A stretch of DNA of 24,231 nucleotides from Perkinsus olseni (GCA_013115135.1 JABANP010000659.1:1-24231); one strand, 5' to 3'. Positions 1 to 10,020 are shown, numbered from the stretch's first letter. The notes: generated by a model from the letters alone, not told the origin. A program made the numbers and translations.

Positions 1-14
1 GTGGCGTGGGAGTG

Positions 15-119
15 ATACTCATTCGGAGTATGCGAAGCTAGACCGACTATACCGAACTCGACGATCACCCAACGGGTGGTGACTGAAGTGCCACTCAGAC
101 TGAGTGACTCAGTGAGTGG
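15..119. repeat. Cluster of short inverted repeats
   Basis: Three short inverted repeats follow one another. The first is atactc/gagtat at 15-31. The second is a caccc/gggtg pair near 66-78. The third is a nested palindrome at 91-119, with outer arms ccactca (91-97) and tgagtgg (113-119) around ctgagt/actcag (100-112). This is visible directly. No gene is associated, and the role is unknown. Confidence 0.6.
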
Positions 120-1293
120 CGGTAAAAATTCCCTCCTCCCCACTTTCCATCTATCTATGCCCCCTTCTCGCCTCTGCGACGTCGATTCGCCGCTACGATT
201 ACTACCATGACTGTGGTACTGTCCGGGTTGTGCCTTGGCTACATTGCTGCCCGACGATATTGGCTGATACTCATAGTCGATTATACTGTAGTTGTGGATT
301 AGTCGCTATATTCCCTCGTTACCCTCGCCACTTTTTAACCTTCTGCTTTAGCGTTTTGATCATGTTTCACTGTGTTTACTGCATATTTTTGGGGTTGAGG
401 GATGATGCTGCCACTGGTTACTGCCCGTGAGTGCATTGGTCGTAGTAGGGGCGATACGCCAATAGGAGTGTAATGCCCGGGTAATAGGCGTTGCGTTGCG
501 TTGCGTTGCCAACCCGGATTTCGCCACAATGACACCTAATTAGGTGACCTAACGGATTTCAAGACTCTTGGACATGTTTGTTAGGCAATAGAAGGGCTGG
601 GACAGATTCGAACAATTTTGGCGAAATACCAGGCATAGCGACAAACTTCACCACACAGTTGTTGCGACATACGGGTTTTGCCAAGGATGGTCAAGTCTGG
701 GCTACGCAGGGTTTTGCCAAGTTCCTTGTTGGCGTAAGACGGTACTGAACCCTGTTTCGCCAATCGCTACACCGTACAGGTAACGCCAATTTCAGGTCGA
801 ATTTCAAAGCTATATCCCTGGCTCCGAGACACATCCAACTTTGCGGCATTGAAAGACGGCACCGCGCGAACGCCTATTGCTGAGCCGACGCCGTGGAATG
901 AACGCCATAGCCAACGTAGCTACCAGCTTCTCTGGGGTACAAAAACCCCTCCTTCACAATAGTGTGACGGACCTGTGAGTCCCATATAAGTCCTTCCGGG
1001 TCCTGCTCAGCTGGATCTCGAACCGTCTTCAAAGAAGTACCGTCCACGGAAGAACTTTTGAGATCTAGCAACACTCGCAGCTGAGCTGCTAGACGTTTAG
1101 CACAAGGTCCGGGGGTATTGGGCTGCAGTGGAGATCGTTTAAATCGGCGATAATTTTGGTCTCATACAGTGAGCAGTCCCTATGGCAATAGAACACGCCG
1201 GTGGATCGTGGTTTCGAGGGAAATATGTGAGGAGTCAAGCAGAAGTTAAAGGAGAGAGGGCAATGACGGGGTGATGAAGATGTGGGAGGCTTG
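120..1293. other. Gene-free stretch, nothing recognised
   Basis: No open frame here has a recognisable motif or a convincing start; the longest frames on either strand are about 60-115 codons of unremarkable composition. A GCCAA-type motif recurs irregularly between about 455 and 790, including two gggttttgccaag copies about 37 bp apart (near 673 and 710). No RNA gene was recognised. Confidence 0.5.
490..509. repeat. GTTGC microsatellite, 4 copies
   Basis: Four perfect head-to-tail copies of the pentamer gttgc, read directly from the sequence. Confidence 0.85.
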
Positions 1294-1338
1294 TGCGGCC
1301 CGGGCAGCTCTCCGATGGAGGATGCTGCCCGGGCCGCA
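1294..1338. repeat. 15-bp inverted repeat, diverged relative of the satellite hairpin
   Basis: Arms tgcggcccgggcagc (1294-1308) and gctgcccgggccgca (1324-1338) are perfectly complementary around a 15-nt centre that contains a further ctcc/ggag pairing. The core corresponds to the gcgatccgggc/gcccggatcgc hairpin of the satellite at 2120-7447: same enclosed length (21 nt between the 11-bp arms) and a similar right flank (acgtt a few bases on). Two pairs differ and both stay paired (A-T to G-C, T-A to C-G). Homology is inferred from these features. Confidence 0.7.
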
Positions 1339-2119
1339 ACATTGACGTTGTGACCGTGTGGTTGAGCACTGCCTCGGCGGGTTGGAAAGTCAAGGGAACT
1401 CAATCGCTGGGCCTCGTTCGTACTAGCAGACATGTCATGCCCGTCTTCCCGACGGAACCGATAGGCGACAACATGCGAGGCGGCACCTCATAACTCGACC
1501 AAGAACTGTTGGCCCAAGCACTGCTTGAGTGCCCTCGCGTGATGATGGTACATGACAGGGAGTGATTTATAATTCGGAAGCATCACGCAATCAGAGGTGT
1601 ACGCAGGACCAATAACAGAGTCGAGTTCGGCACCCGAACGCCGAACACCGAAGCCCAACCCGGCCGCCATGGCGTGCGCTTTGTTGTTTGTGTTGGCGCG
1701 CGCCTCCAAGCAGGAGCTTCGCAGGTAGAGGCACATCCACCACGATTCAACCCCTCAGACAGTAGGACGCGGATCTAATCGCTGTTTGGGATATTCTTGC
1801 CAATTTTCGTGCGAAATATACCTCATTTAAGGCCTGCACGGCGTGCGAACGAAAATTGTGAAACATGCGCCATTTCGGCGGCGGAGCGTAGTTCTGTCCC
1901 TTTTGTGCGCCACGTCACCTGAATTTTCCATGAGAAATGGTTGGTTCGTGGCGTGGATGTTTTCGTTTGACATGAGCCTTTGCAGGATAACTCGTGTGCA
2001 TGATAGAAGTGTTCATGCAAAGTTTGAGGAAAAAGTATCGGTGAATTTCGAAAATCGCTCTGAGTCGATGCAGATGTAATATGGTTGTTTCCGGTGGCAG
2101 AGACCACCCGCGCTCGCCC
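1339..2119. repeat. Decayed partial copy of the ~1047-bp satellite unit
   Basis: From about 1660 to 2100 the sequence resembles the second half of the satellite unit. Examples are a gcgccattt...ggcggagcgtagttctgtc block near 1868-1897 that matches 2931-2960, a shared cgccacgtcac block, and a gcaaagttt block. Identity is clearly lower than within the main array, with indels. From 1339 to 1660 similarity is too weak to align by eye. No gene was recognised. Confidence 0.55.
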
Positions 2120-2429
2120 TAGGCCCTCGCGGGGCCCTTCCCGCTCGGGCTAACATTTGTGAGGTACCCCGCATGGAACTCGCCCTCCGTTCACCTAGAG
2201 AAAGACGTCCTAAGGCCGCGAGCGCAAAAATGAGAGAAAACCGTGGAGCAGGAGCGCGCTGCTGGTCAGAGTCACGCCGGTAGGGCAGTCGAGTAGTGTC
2301 CACAGTCTCTACGTCTGCAGCTCGGTACGCTTCAAACGTACGAGTGCCAATACAGCGAGTGTAGGACCGGGGGATGTAACTGGTGCGCTTTACGATGGGA
2401 CGGTGACACGCAGCTGTCGGTAGGGTATG

Positions 2430-2472
2430 GCGATCCGGGCTCCCCCACAAATGGGGACCCTGCCCGGATCGC
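2430..2472. repeat. Satellite hairpin, copy 1
   Basis: Arms gcgatccgggc (2430-2440) and gcccggatcgc (2462-2472) pair perfectly over 11 bp, with an inner cccca/tgggg pairing. Confidence 0.9.
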
Positions 2473-2780
2473 AAGGTTACGTTAAGTGTGTAACAGTCGC
2501 CGGCGGGCGTGCGCGGTTGACGATGCGCAGTGGCATGGAGCACGCGCCCAGGGCGCGGCGCCCTGACAGGTTTGGTGGACTTGCGAGGCAAAGTACGCAA
2601 CAAGAAACCGATTGTGGCCCGCGAGGGCATAATGATGAATATCAGGATATAATTTATACGCCGAACAACCCACCGGCTAGAGAAGAGCAGTGCTAACTCG
2701 CTCATAACGTATAACCGCACGGACGCGGCTGTGGCGTGCCCTTTCTCGCGTATATTAGCGCGCGCCCGTAATCCCCAATT

Positions 2781-3002
2781 TTGCCTCCTGCGGCGGAGCC
2801 AGGAACCTCGAGCATTCGAGCGGCTAGGCTATGGCTCTGTAGGCACTGTGGAGTCTTGTGGCGAAGATCCAAGCGAAACCCGTTGCATCTGAGTACTCTA
2901 CAGCGAGGATTCGCAAAGTGTCAAACGTGCGCCATTTTGAAGGCGGAGCGTAGTTCTGTCTCTTTTTTTGCGCCACGTCACGCGCGCGGCCCATGGAAAT
3001 AG
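2781..3002 (+). CDS. Doubtful 73-codon frame with two CxxC pairs, repeated in each satellite copy
   Basis: This frame recurs at 3828, 4875 and 5921 with an identical product and in diverged form at 6994. It contains CRHC and CQTC about 26 residues apart, which would suit a small zinc ribbon. There is no recognised family, no flanking gene and no independent sign of expression. The frame stays open, with both CxxC pairs kept, in the diverged copy 5, which is the only argument for coding. It could equally be chance in a satellite. Confidence 0.15.
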   Translation: MPPAAEPGTSSIRAARLWLCRHCGVLWRRSKRNPLHLSTLQRGFAKCQTCAILKAERSSVSFFAPRHARGPWK

Positions 3003-3180
3003 GTTAGTGTTTTGGTGTAAACGTTTCGTTTGAGACGAGATATAGCAGTGACACCATTTTAAAATAAGTAGAGTCGATTTGCAAAGTTTCAGCGAATTTT
3101 AACGGCTGGGAGTCGAGAAGGGTGTCTGGGTATAGCTTGGAACCTTTAGATATAGACGGTCACTCTCCCGACCATTTAGC

Positions 3181-4227
3181 GCGCGCCTCGCTGGGGCCCT
3201 TCCCGCTCGGCGACATTTCCCTGGGCATACAGCATGGCGCTAAACCCCCGTCCACCTAGAGAAAGACGTCCTAAGGCCGCGAGCGGAAAAATGAGAGAAA
3301 AACGTGGAGCAGGAGCGCGCTGCTCGTGAGAGTCACACCGACAGGGCAGTCGAGCAGTATTGCTCAGCGTCGACGGTCTGCAGCTCGGTACGCTCCGAAC
3401 GTACGAGCGGCAATACATCGAGTGTAGGGCCGACAGATGTGACTGGCGCAATCTACGATGGGGTAGTGAAACGCAGGTGTCAGTGGTATGGCGATCCGGG
3501 CTCCCCCACAAGTGGGGACCCTGCCCGGATCGCAAGGTTACGTTAACTGTGTAATACTCGCCGGCGGGCGTGCGCGGTTGACGATGCGCAGTGGCATGGA
3601 GCGCGCGCCCTGACAGGTTTGGCGGTGTTGCGAGGCAAAGTACGCAACAAGAAACCGATTGTGGCCCGCGAGGGCATAATGATGAATATCAGGATATAAT
3701 TTATACGCCGAACAACCCACCGGCTAGAGAAGAGCAGTGCTAACTCGCTCATGGCGTATAACCGCACGGACGCGGCTGTGGCGTGCCCTTTCTCGCGTAT
3801 GTTAGCGCGCGCCCGTAATCCCCAATTTTGCCTCCTGCGGCGGAGCCAGGAACCTCGAGCATTCGAGCGGCTAGGCTATGGCTCTGTAGGCACTGTGGAG
3901 TCTTGTGGCGAAGATCCAAGCGAAACCCGTTGCATCTGAGTACTCTACAGCGAGGATTCGCAAAGTGTCAAACGTGCGCCATTTTGAAGGCGGAGCGTAG
4001 TTCTGTCTCTTTTTTTGCGCCACGTCACGCGCGCGGCCCATGGAAATAGGTTAGTGTTTTGGTGTAAACGTTTCGTTTAAGACGAGATATAGCAGTGACA
4101 CCATTTTATTTTAAGTAGAGTCGATTTGCAAAGTTTCAGCGAATTTTAACGGCTGGGAGTCGAGAAGGGTGTCTGGGTATAGCTTGGAACCTTTAGATAT
4201 AGACGGTCACTCTCCCGACCATTTAGC
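3181..4227. repeat. Satellite copy 2
   Basis: 1047 bp, nearly identical to copies 3 and 4. Differences are single bases, for example near 3462 (gggg versus ggga). Confidence 0.9.
3491..3533. repeat. Satellite hairpin, copy 2
   Basis: Perfect 11-bp arms 3491-3501 and 3523-3533, with an inner ccccac/gtgggg stem. Confidence 0.9.
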
Positions 4228-5274
4228 GCGCGCCTCGCTGGGGCCCTTCCCGCTCGGCGACATTTCCCTGGGCATACAGCATGGCGCTAAACCCCCGTCC
4301 ACCTAGAGAAAGACGTCCTAAGGCCGCGAGCGGAAAAATGAGAGAAAAACGTGGAGCAGGAGCGCGCTGCTCGTGAGAGTCACACCGACAGGGCAGTCGA
4401 GCAGTATTGCTCAGCGTCGACGGTCTGCAGCTCGGTACGCTCCGAACGTACGAGCGGCAATACATCGAGTGTAGGGCCGACAGATGTGACTGGCGCAATC
4501 TACGATGGGATAGTGAAACGCAGGTGTCAGTGGTATGGCGATCCGGGCTCCCCCACAAGTGGGGACCCTGCCCGGATCGCAAGGTTACGTTAACTGTGTA
4601 ATACTCGCCGGCGGGCGTGCGCGGTTGACGATGCGCAGTGGCATGGAGCGCGCGCCCTGACAGGTTTGGCGGTGTTGCGAGGCAAAGTACGCAACAAGAA
4701 ACCGATTGTGGCCCGCGAGGGCATAATGATGAATATCAGGATATAATTTATACGCCGAACAACCCACCGGCTAGAGAAGAGCAGTGCTAACTCGCTCATG
4801 GCGTATAACCGCACGGACGCGGCTGTGGCGTGCCCTTTCTCGCGTATGTTAGCGCGCGCCCGTAATCCCCAATTTTGCCTCCTGCGGCGGAGCCAGGAAC
4901 CTCGAGCATTCGAGCGGCTAGGCTATGGCTCTGTAGGCACTGTGGAGTCTTGTGGCGAAGATCCAAGCGAAACCCGTTGCATCTGAGTACTCTACAGCGA
5001 GGATTCGCAAAGTGTCAAACGTGCGCCATTTTGAAGGCGGAGCGTAGTTCTGTCTCTTTTTTTGCGCCACGTCACGCGCGCGGCCCATGGAAATAGGTTA
5101 GTGTTTTGGTGTAAACGTTTCGTTTAAGACGAGATATAGCAGTGACACCATTTTATTTTAAGTAGAGTCGATTTGCAAAGTTTCAGCGAATTTTAACGGC
5201 TGGGAGTCGAGAAGGGTGTCTGGGTATAGCTTGGAACCTTTAGATATAGACGGTCACTCTCCCGACCATTTAGC
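4228..5274. repeat. Satellite copy 3
   Basis: 1047 bp, nearly identical to copies 2 and 4. Confidence 0.9.
4538..4580. repeat. Satellite hairpin, copy 3
   Basis: Perfect 11-bp arms 4538-4548 and 4570-4580, with an inner ccccac/gtgggg stem. Confidence 0.9.
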
Positions 5275-6320
5275 GCGCGCCTCGCTGGGGCCCTTCCCGC
5301 TCGGCGACATTTCCCTGGGCATACAGCATGGCGCTAAACCCCCGTCCACCTAGAGAAAGACGTCCTAAGGCCGCGAGCGGAAAAATGAGAGAAAAACGTG
5401 GAGCAGGAGCGCGCTGCTCGTGAGAGTCACACCGACAGGGCAGTCGAGCAGTATTGCTCAGCGTCGACGGTCTGCAGCTCGGTACGCTCCGAACGTACGA
5501 GCGGCAATACATCGAGTGTAGGGCCGACAGATGTGACTGGCGCAATCTACGATGGGATAGTGAAACGCAGGTGTCAGTGGTATGGCGATCCGGGCTCCCC
5601 ACAAGTGGGGACCCTGCCCGGATCGCAAGGTTACGTTAACTGTGTAATACTCGCCGGCGGGCGTGCGCGGTTGACGATGCGCAGTGGCATGGAGCGCGCG
5701 CCCTGACAGGTTTGGCGGTGTTGCGAGGCAAAGTACGCAACAAGAAACCGATTGTGGCCCGCGAGGGCATAATGATGAATATCAGGATATAATTTATACG
5801 CCGAACAACCCACCGGCTAGAGAAGAGCAGTGCTAACTCGCTCATGGCGTATAACCGCACGGACGCGGCTGTGGCGTGCCCTTTCTCGCGTATGTTAGCG
5901 CGCGCCCGTAATCCCCAATTTTGCCTCCTGCGGCGGAGCCAGGAACCTCGAGCATTCGAGCGGCTAGGCTATGGCTCTGTAGGCACTGTGGAGTCTTGTG
6001 GCGAAGATCCAAGCGAAACCCGTTGCATCTGAGTACTCTACAGCGAGGATTCGCAAAGTGTCAAACGTGCGCCATTTTGAAGGCGGAGCGTAGTTCTGTC
6101 TCTTTTTTTGCGCCACGTCACGCGCGCGGCCCATGGAAATAGGTTAGTGTTTTGGTGTAAACGTTTCGTTTAAGACGAGATATAGCAGTGACACCATTTT
6201 ATTTTAAGTAGAGTCGATTTGCAAAGTTTCAGCGAATTTTAACGGCTGGGAGTCGAGAAGGGTGTCTGGGTATAGCTTGGAACCTTTAGATATAGACGGT
6301 CACTCTCCCGACCATTTAGC
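5275..6320. repeat. Satellite copy 4
   Basis: 1046 bp. It is one base shorter than copies 2 and 3 because a C is missing from the C-run inside the hairpin. Confidence 0.9.
5585..5626. repeat. Satellite hairpin, copy 4
   Basis: Perfect 11-bp arms 5585-5595 and 5616-5626. The interior is one C shorter, but the inner ccccac/gtgggg stem is kept. Confidence 0.9.
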
Positions 6321-6629
6321 GCGCGCCTCGCTGGGGCCCTTCCCGCTCGGCGACATTTCCCTGGGCATACAGCATGGCGCTAAACCCCCGTCCACCTAGA
6401 GAAAGACGTCCTAAGGCCGCGAGCGGAAAAATGAGAGAAAAACGTGTTGCAGGAGCGCGCTGCTCGTCAGAGTCACGCCGGTAGGGCAGTCGAGCAGTAT
6501 CCTCAGCGTCGACGGTCTACAGCTCGGTACGGTTCGTACGTACGAGCGGCAATACAGCGAGTGTCGGGCCGAACGATGCGACTGGCGCAATCTACGATGG
6601 GATAGTGAAACGCAGGTGTCAGAGGTATG

Positions 6630-6672
6630 GCGATCCGGGCTCCCCCACAAGTGGGGACCCTGCCCGGATCGC
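6630..6672. repeat. Satellite hairpin, copy 5
   Basis: Perfect 11-bp arms 6630-6640 and 6662-6672; unchanged although the surrounding copy is diverged. Confidence 0.9.
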
Positions 6673-6993
6673 AAGGCTACGTTAATCGTGTAACAGTCGC
6701 CGGCGGGCGTGCGCGGTTGACGATGCGCAGTGGCATGGAGCGCGCGCCCTGACAGGTTTGGTGGACTTGCGAGGCAAACTACGCAACAACAAACCGATTG
6801 TGGCCCGCGAGGGCATAATGATGAATATCAGGATATAATTTATACGCCGAACAACCCACCGGCTACAGAGGAGCAATGCTAACTCGCTCATAACGTCTAA
6901 CCGCACGGACGCGGCTGTGGCGTGCCCTTTCTCGCGTATGTTAGCGCGCGCCCGTAACCTCCAATTTCCTCTCCTGCGGCGGAGCCAGCAGTC

Positions 6994-7182
6994 TTGAGCG
7001 TTCGAGGGGATATGCTATGGGTCTGTAGGCCCTGTGGAGTAGTGTGGCCAAAATTCAGGCGAAATCCGTTCAATTTGCCGACCGTACAGCGAGGATTCGA
7101 AAAGTGTCAACCGTGCGCCATTTTGAAGGCGGAGCGTAGTTGTGTCTCTTTTTTTGCGCCACGTCACGCGCGCGGCCCATGA
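6994..7182 (+). CDS. Doubtful diverged version of the two-CxxC frame
   Basis: This is the copy-5 counterpart of the frame at 2781-3002. It keeps the frame without indels or stops and retains CRPC and CQPC at the same spacing, despite roughly twenty base differences. Many replacements are mild (L/V, R/K). The evidence for translation is weak. Confidence 0.15.
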   Translation: MSVRGDMLWVCRPCGVVWPKFRRNPFNLPTVQRGFEKCQPCAILKAERSCVSFFAPRHARGP

Positions 7183-7366
7183 AAATAAGTTAGTGTTTTG
7201 GTGTAAACGTTTCGTTTGAGACGAGATATAGCAGTGACACCATTTTAGTATACGTAGAGTCGATTTGCAAAGTTTCAGCGAATTTTAACGGCTGGGAGTC
7301 GAGATGGGTGTCTGGGTATAGCTTGGAACCTTTAGATATAGACGGTCACTCTCCCGACCATTTAGC

Positions 7367-7447
7367 GCGCGCCTCGCTGGGGCCCTTCCCGCTCGGCGAC
7401 ATTTCCCTGGGCATACAGCATGGCGCTAAACCCCCGTCCACCTAGAG
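7367..7447. repeat. Truncated satellite copy 6 at the array junction
   Basis: The first ~80 bp of the unit, ending within the conserved block that reads cctagagaaagacgtcc in other copies. Here it reads cctagagacgtcggg and then runs straight into the second repeat family. Confidence 0.85.
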
Positions 7448-7718
7448 ACGTCGGGAAGGTCCAAGCTTGACCTCTGGCCTTGAACTCGTCGAATTGTGCA
7501 TAAAAAAAGTACTTGAAAGAAGAGACTGAAGAGCGGGAGGAACTCTGCATGTACTGTATCGAAGACGCAGTCGCACAAACCAATAATATTTTTACTGCTT
7601 GCAGCACGAATATAACCGCCCGAGTTGCATGCTGATAACTTCAGGGTAACGACGCGGCCAGTGGCCGAGTGTGATAATCATGAAACAAAAAGCTTAGTTG
7701 ACGTACGGCAATCGGAAC

Positions 7719-7762
7719 GATGGTTCTCCCTTCGGGCGAGGCTGACGCCTCGACGAACCATC
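7719..7762. repeat. 44-nt branched inverted-repeat element, copy A
   Basis: Outer arms gatggttc (7719-7726) and gaaccatc (7755-7762) enclose two smaller hairpins, ccc-ttc-ggg and cgaggc-tgac-gcctcg, giving a three-way junction if folded. The sequence is identical to copies B and C although the left flank is strongly diverged. Confidence 0.85.
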
Positions 7763-7918
7763 TCATAATTGCTTGCAGCGATTCGCATGTACGTCGTCTA
7801 AAAGTTCCAGGCTAAGACCACATGCTGCTAAGATCCATGTAACGGGCCAGCGGGTCGATATATACGGAACGTGCGGTCGAAAATAGCATTCGAGAACATG
7901 GAAGTGAGCAATAGTCGT

Positions 7919-7958
7919 AGCCGCTTGGAACAGCCTGCTTCGTAGCAGGGAAGCGGCT
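7919..7958. repeat. 40-nt stem-loop, copy A
   Basis: Arms agccgctt (7919-7926) and aagcggct (7951-7958) enclose a second hairpin cctgct-tcgt-agcagg (7934-7949). Confidence 0.8.
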
Positions 7959-8847
7959 GTAGAATATAGCGGCCTATCCTTATTTTGAAACATAGGGGAG
8001 AGAGAGAAGAAAAGACAAAGTACACCTGACATAGTGAAGAGGAACCTTGGACGGTTAGGAATCCTAACTAAGGATCTCAGAGGAGACATGCGGAACAGCC
8101 CGAATCGCAAAAAGAGGTCGTCGCCGCGTCAGGAATGAGCGAGGGCTTTGAGCATACCGGAAATTGCAACCTTGTGACATGGGGCGTGCGCTAGATGCAC
8201 AGCAGTTAGTGCGACGCCGTGACACAGCGGCGCGCGCTTTTTGACCGAAGAAATGCAAGTGCGCAAGCGGAGGAGACGTGACAGGAACCATGGTTTGTGG
8301 TTAATGTGAGTGTCAAAACATTTCGATTCGCACCGGGATAGTAGGAATAAACTTTGACGGACCATATTGAATGATTTGGAAGGTTTGAAGAAATTGCAAT
8401 GGGTAGGAGCGAAGATAATATATAGGAATGGGGGGGCCTAAGCACGATAGGTTCCGGCCAGGAATGCCCGGAAGTTGTTTCTAGCGCTCGCCCTAAATTA
8501 GGACCCTCCCCAAATTGGCTCGCGGAGGTCTTTGACTCCAATTGTGGATGTGTTCACCCAGAGGTTTCGGGAGGGTCCAAGCTTGACGCCTGCCCTTGAA
8601 CTTGCCGAATTGTGAAGACGCAAAATAGTTGAAAGGAGAGTCTGAAGAGCGTAGAGAGGCCTACCTGCACTGCCTCGAAGACGCAGTCGCGCAAACCAAT
8701 AATACTTCCACTGTTATCAGAACAAATAGACCCACTCAAAATGCACGCCGATACTTTATAACTATTACTCTAAAAGTAATGAAGCGGCCAGCGGCCGATT
8801 GCGAGAATTATGTAACAAAAACTTTGTTGAAGTACGAAAATCGAAAC

Positions 8848-8891
8848 GATGGTTCTCCCTTCGGGCGAGGCTGACGCCTCGACGAACCATC
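8848..8891. repeat. 44-nt branched inverted-repeat element, copy B
   Basis: Identical to copy A, with outer arms at 8848-8855 and 8884-8891; exactly 1129 bp downstream of it. Confidence 0.85.
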
Positions 8892-9047
8892 TCATAATTG
8901 CTTGCAGTGATTCGCATGTACGTCGTCTAAAAGTTCCAGGCTAAGACCACATGCTGCTAAGATCCATGTAACGGGCCAGCGGGTCGATATATACGGAACG
9001 TGCGGTCGAAAATAGCATTCGAGAACATGGAAGTGAGCAATAGTCGT

Positions 9048-9087
9048 AGCCGCTTGGAACAGCCTGCTTCGTAGCAGGGAAGCGGCT
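9048..9087. repeat. 40-nt stem-loop, copy B
   Basis: Identical to copy A: arms 9048-9055 and 9080-9087 with the inner tcgt-capped hairpin. Confidence 0.8.
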
Positions 9088-9976
9088 GTAGAATATAGCG
9101 GCCTATCCTTATTTCGAAACATAGGGGAGAGAGAAGAAAACACAAAGTACACCTGACATAGTGAAGAGGAACCTTGGACGGTTAGGAATCCTAACTAAGG
9201 ATCTCAGAGGAGATATGCGGAACAGCCCGAATCGCAAAAAGAGGTCGTCGCCGCGTCAGGAATGAGCGAGGCCTTTGAGCATACCGGAAATTGCAACCTT
9301 GTGACATGGGGCGTGCGCTATATGCACAGCAGTTAGTGCGACGCCGTGACACAGCGGCGCGCGCTTTTTAACCAAAGAAATGCAAGTGCGCAAGCGGAGG
9401 AGACGTGACAGGAACCATGGTTTGTGGTTAATGTGAGTGTCAAAACATTTCGATTCGCACCGGGATAGTAGGAATAAACTTTGACGGACCATATTGAATG
9501 ATTTGGAAGGTTTGAAGAAATTGTAATGGGTAGGAGCGAAGATAATATATAGGAACGGGGGGGCCTAAGCACGATAGGTTCCGGCCAGGAATGCCCGGAA
9601 GTTGTTTTTAGCGCTCGCCCTAAATTAGGACCCTCCCCAAATTGGCTCGCGGAGGTCTTTGACTCCAATTGTGGATGTGTTCACCCAGAGGCTTCGGGAG
9701 GGTCCAAGCTTGACGCCTGCCGTTGAACTTGCCGAATTGTGAAGACGCAAAATAGTTGAAAGGAGAGACTGAAGAGCGTAGAGAGGCCTACCTGCACTGC
9801 CTCGAAGACGCAGTCGCGCAAACCAATAATACTTCCATTGTTATCAGAACAAATAGACCCACTCAAAATGCACGCCGATACTTTATAACTATTACTCTAA
9901 AAGTAATGAAGCGGCCAGCGGCCGATTGCGAGAATTATGTAACAAAAAAACTTTGTTGAAGTACGAAAATCGAAAC

Positions 9977-10020
9977 GATGGTTCTCCCTTCGGGCGAGGC
10001 TGACGCCTCGACGAACCATC
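9977..10020. repeat. 44-nt branched inverted-repeat element, copy C
   Basis: Identical to copies A and B, 1129 bp after B. The sequence right of it (from 10021) diverges sharply and begins with another hairpin, ttcttgc-tg-gcaagaa (10028-10043). Confidence 0.85.

Larger units (their letters stand above)
2120..3180. repeat. Satellite copy 1 (diverged first half)
   Basis: About 1061 bp. The first ~480 bp differs from copies 2-4 by many substitutions and small indels, including a ~15-bp extra segment near 2548-2562, whereas the remainder is almost identical to them. This is a mosaic edge copy. Confidence 0.85.
6321..7366. repeat. Satellite copy 5 (diverged)
   Basis: About 1046 bp. Scattered substitutions from about 6447 to 7110 set it apart from copies 2-4, while its last ~250 bp is close to them again. 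Confidence 0.9.
2120..7447. repeat. Tandem satellite array, ~1047-bp unit, five copies plus fragment
   Basis: The unit repeats head to tail. With the unit start set at gcgcgcctcgctgggg, copies begin at about 2120, 3181, 4228, 5275, 6321 and 7367 (last one partial). Spacings are 1061, 1047, 1047, 1046 and 1046. Copies 2-4 are nearly identical; copy 1 is diverged in its first half and copy 5 in its middle, a pattern of internal homogenisation with decaying edges. Each full copy has one perfect 11-bp-stem hairpin and an A+T-rich tataatttata stretch. Short open frames repeat with the unit, but because the copies are near-identical this is no evidence of coding. Its function is not known; a satellite is the simplest reading. 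Confidence 0.95.

Noticed and set aside
116..430. 104-codon plus-strand frame at the left end
   Set aside because: It starts at a GTG rather than an ATG, has no motif, and covers sequence with no other coding sign.
2013..2720. 235-codon minus-strand frame across the first satellite copy
   Set aside because: It spans a satellite boundary and contains the hairpin. The counterpart frames in other copies are truncated differently and no family motif is visible.
2120..7447. CRISPR-like or rDNA/spliced-leader gene array
   Set aside because: The units are 1 kb with no short repeat-spacer alternation, no rRNA signature, and no ccgtagccat-type spliced-leader sequence.
7719..7762. Self-cleaving ribozyme (hammerhead or twister) for the three-way-junction element
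   Set aside because: The conserved cores (CTGATGA and GAAA for hammerhead, or the twister core) are absent on both strands.
8206..9668. 111-codon minus-strand frames repeated in the 1129-bp array
   Set aside because: Their near-identity follows from the DNA repeat. The composition is unremarkable and no motif was recognised.
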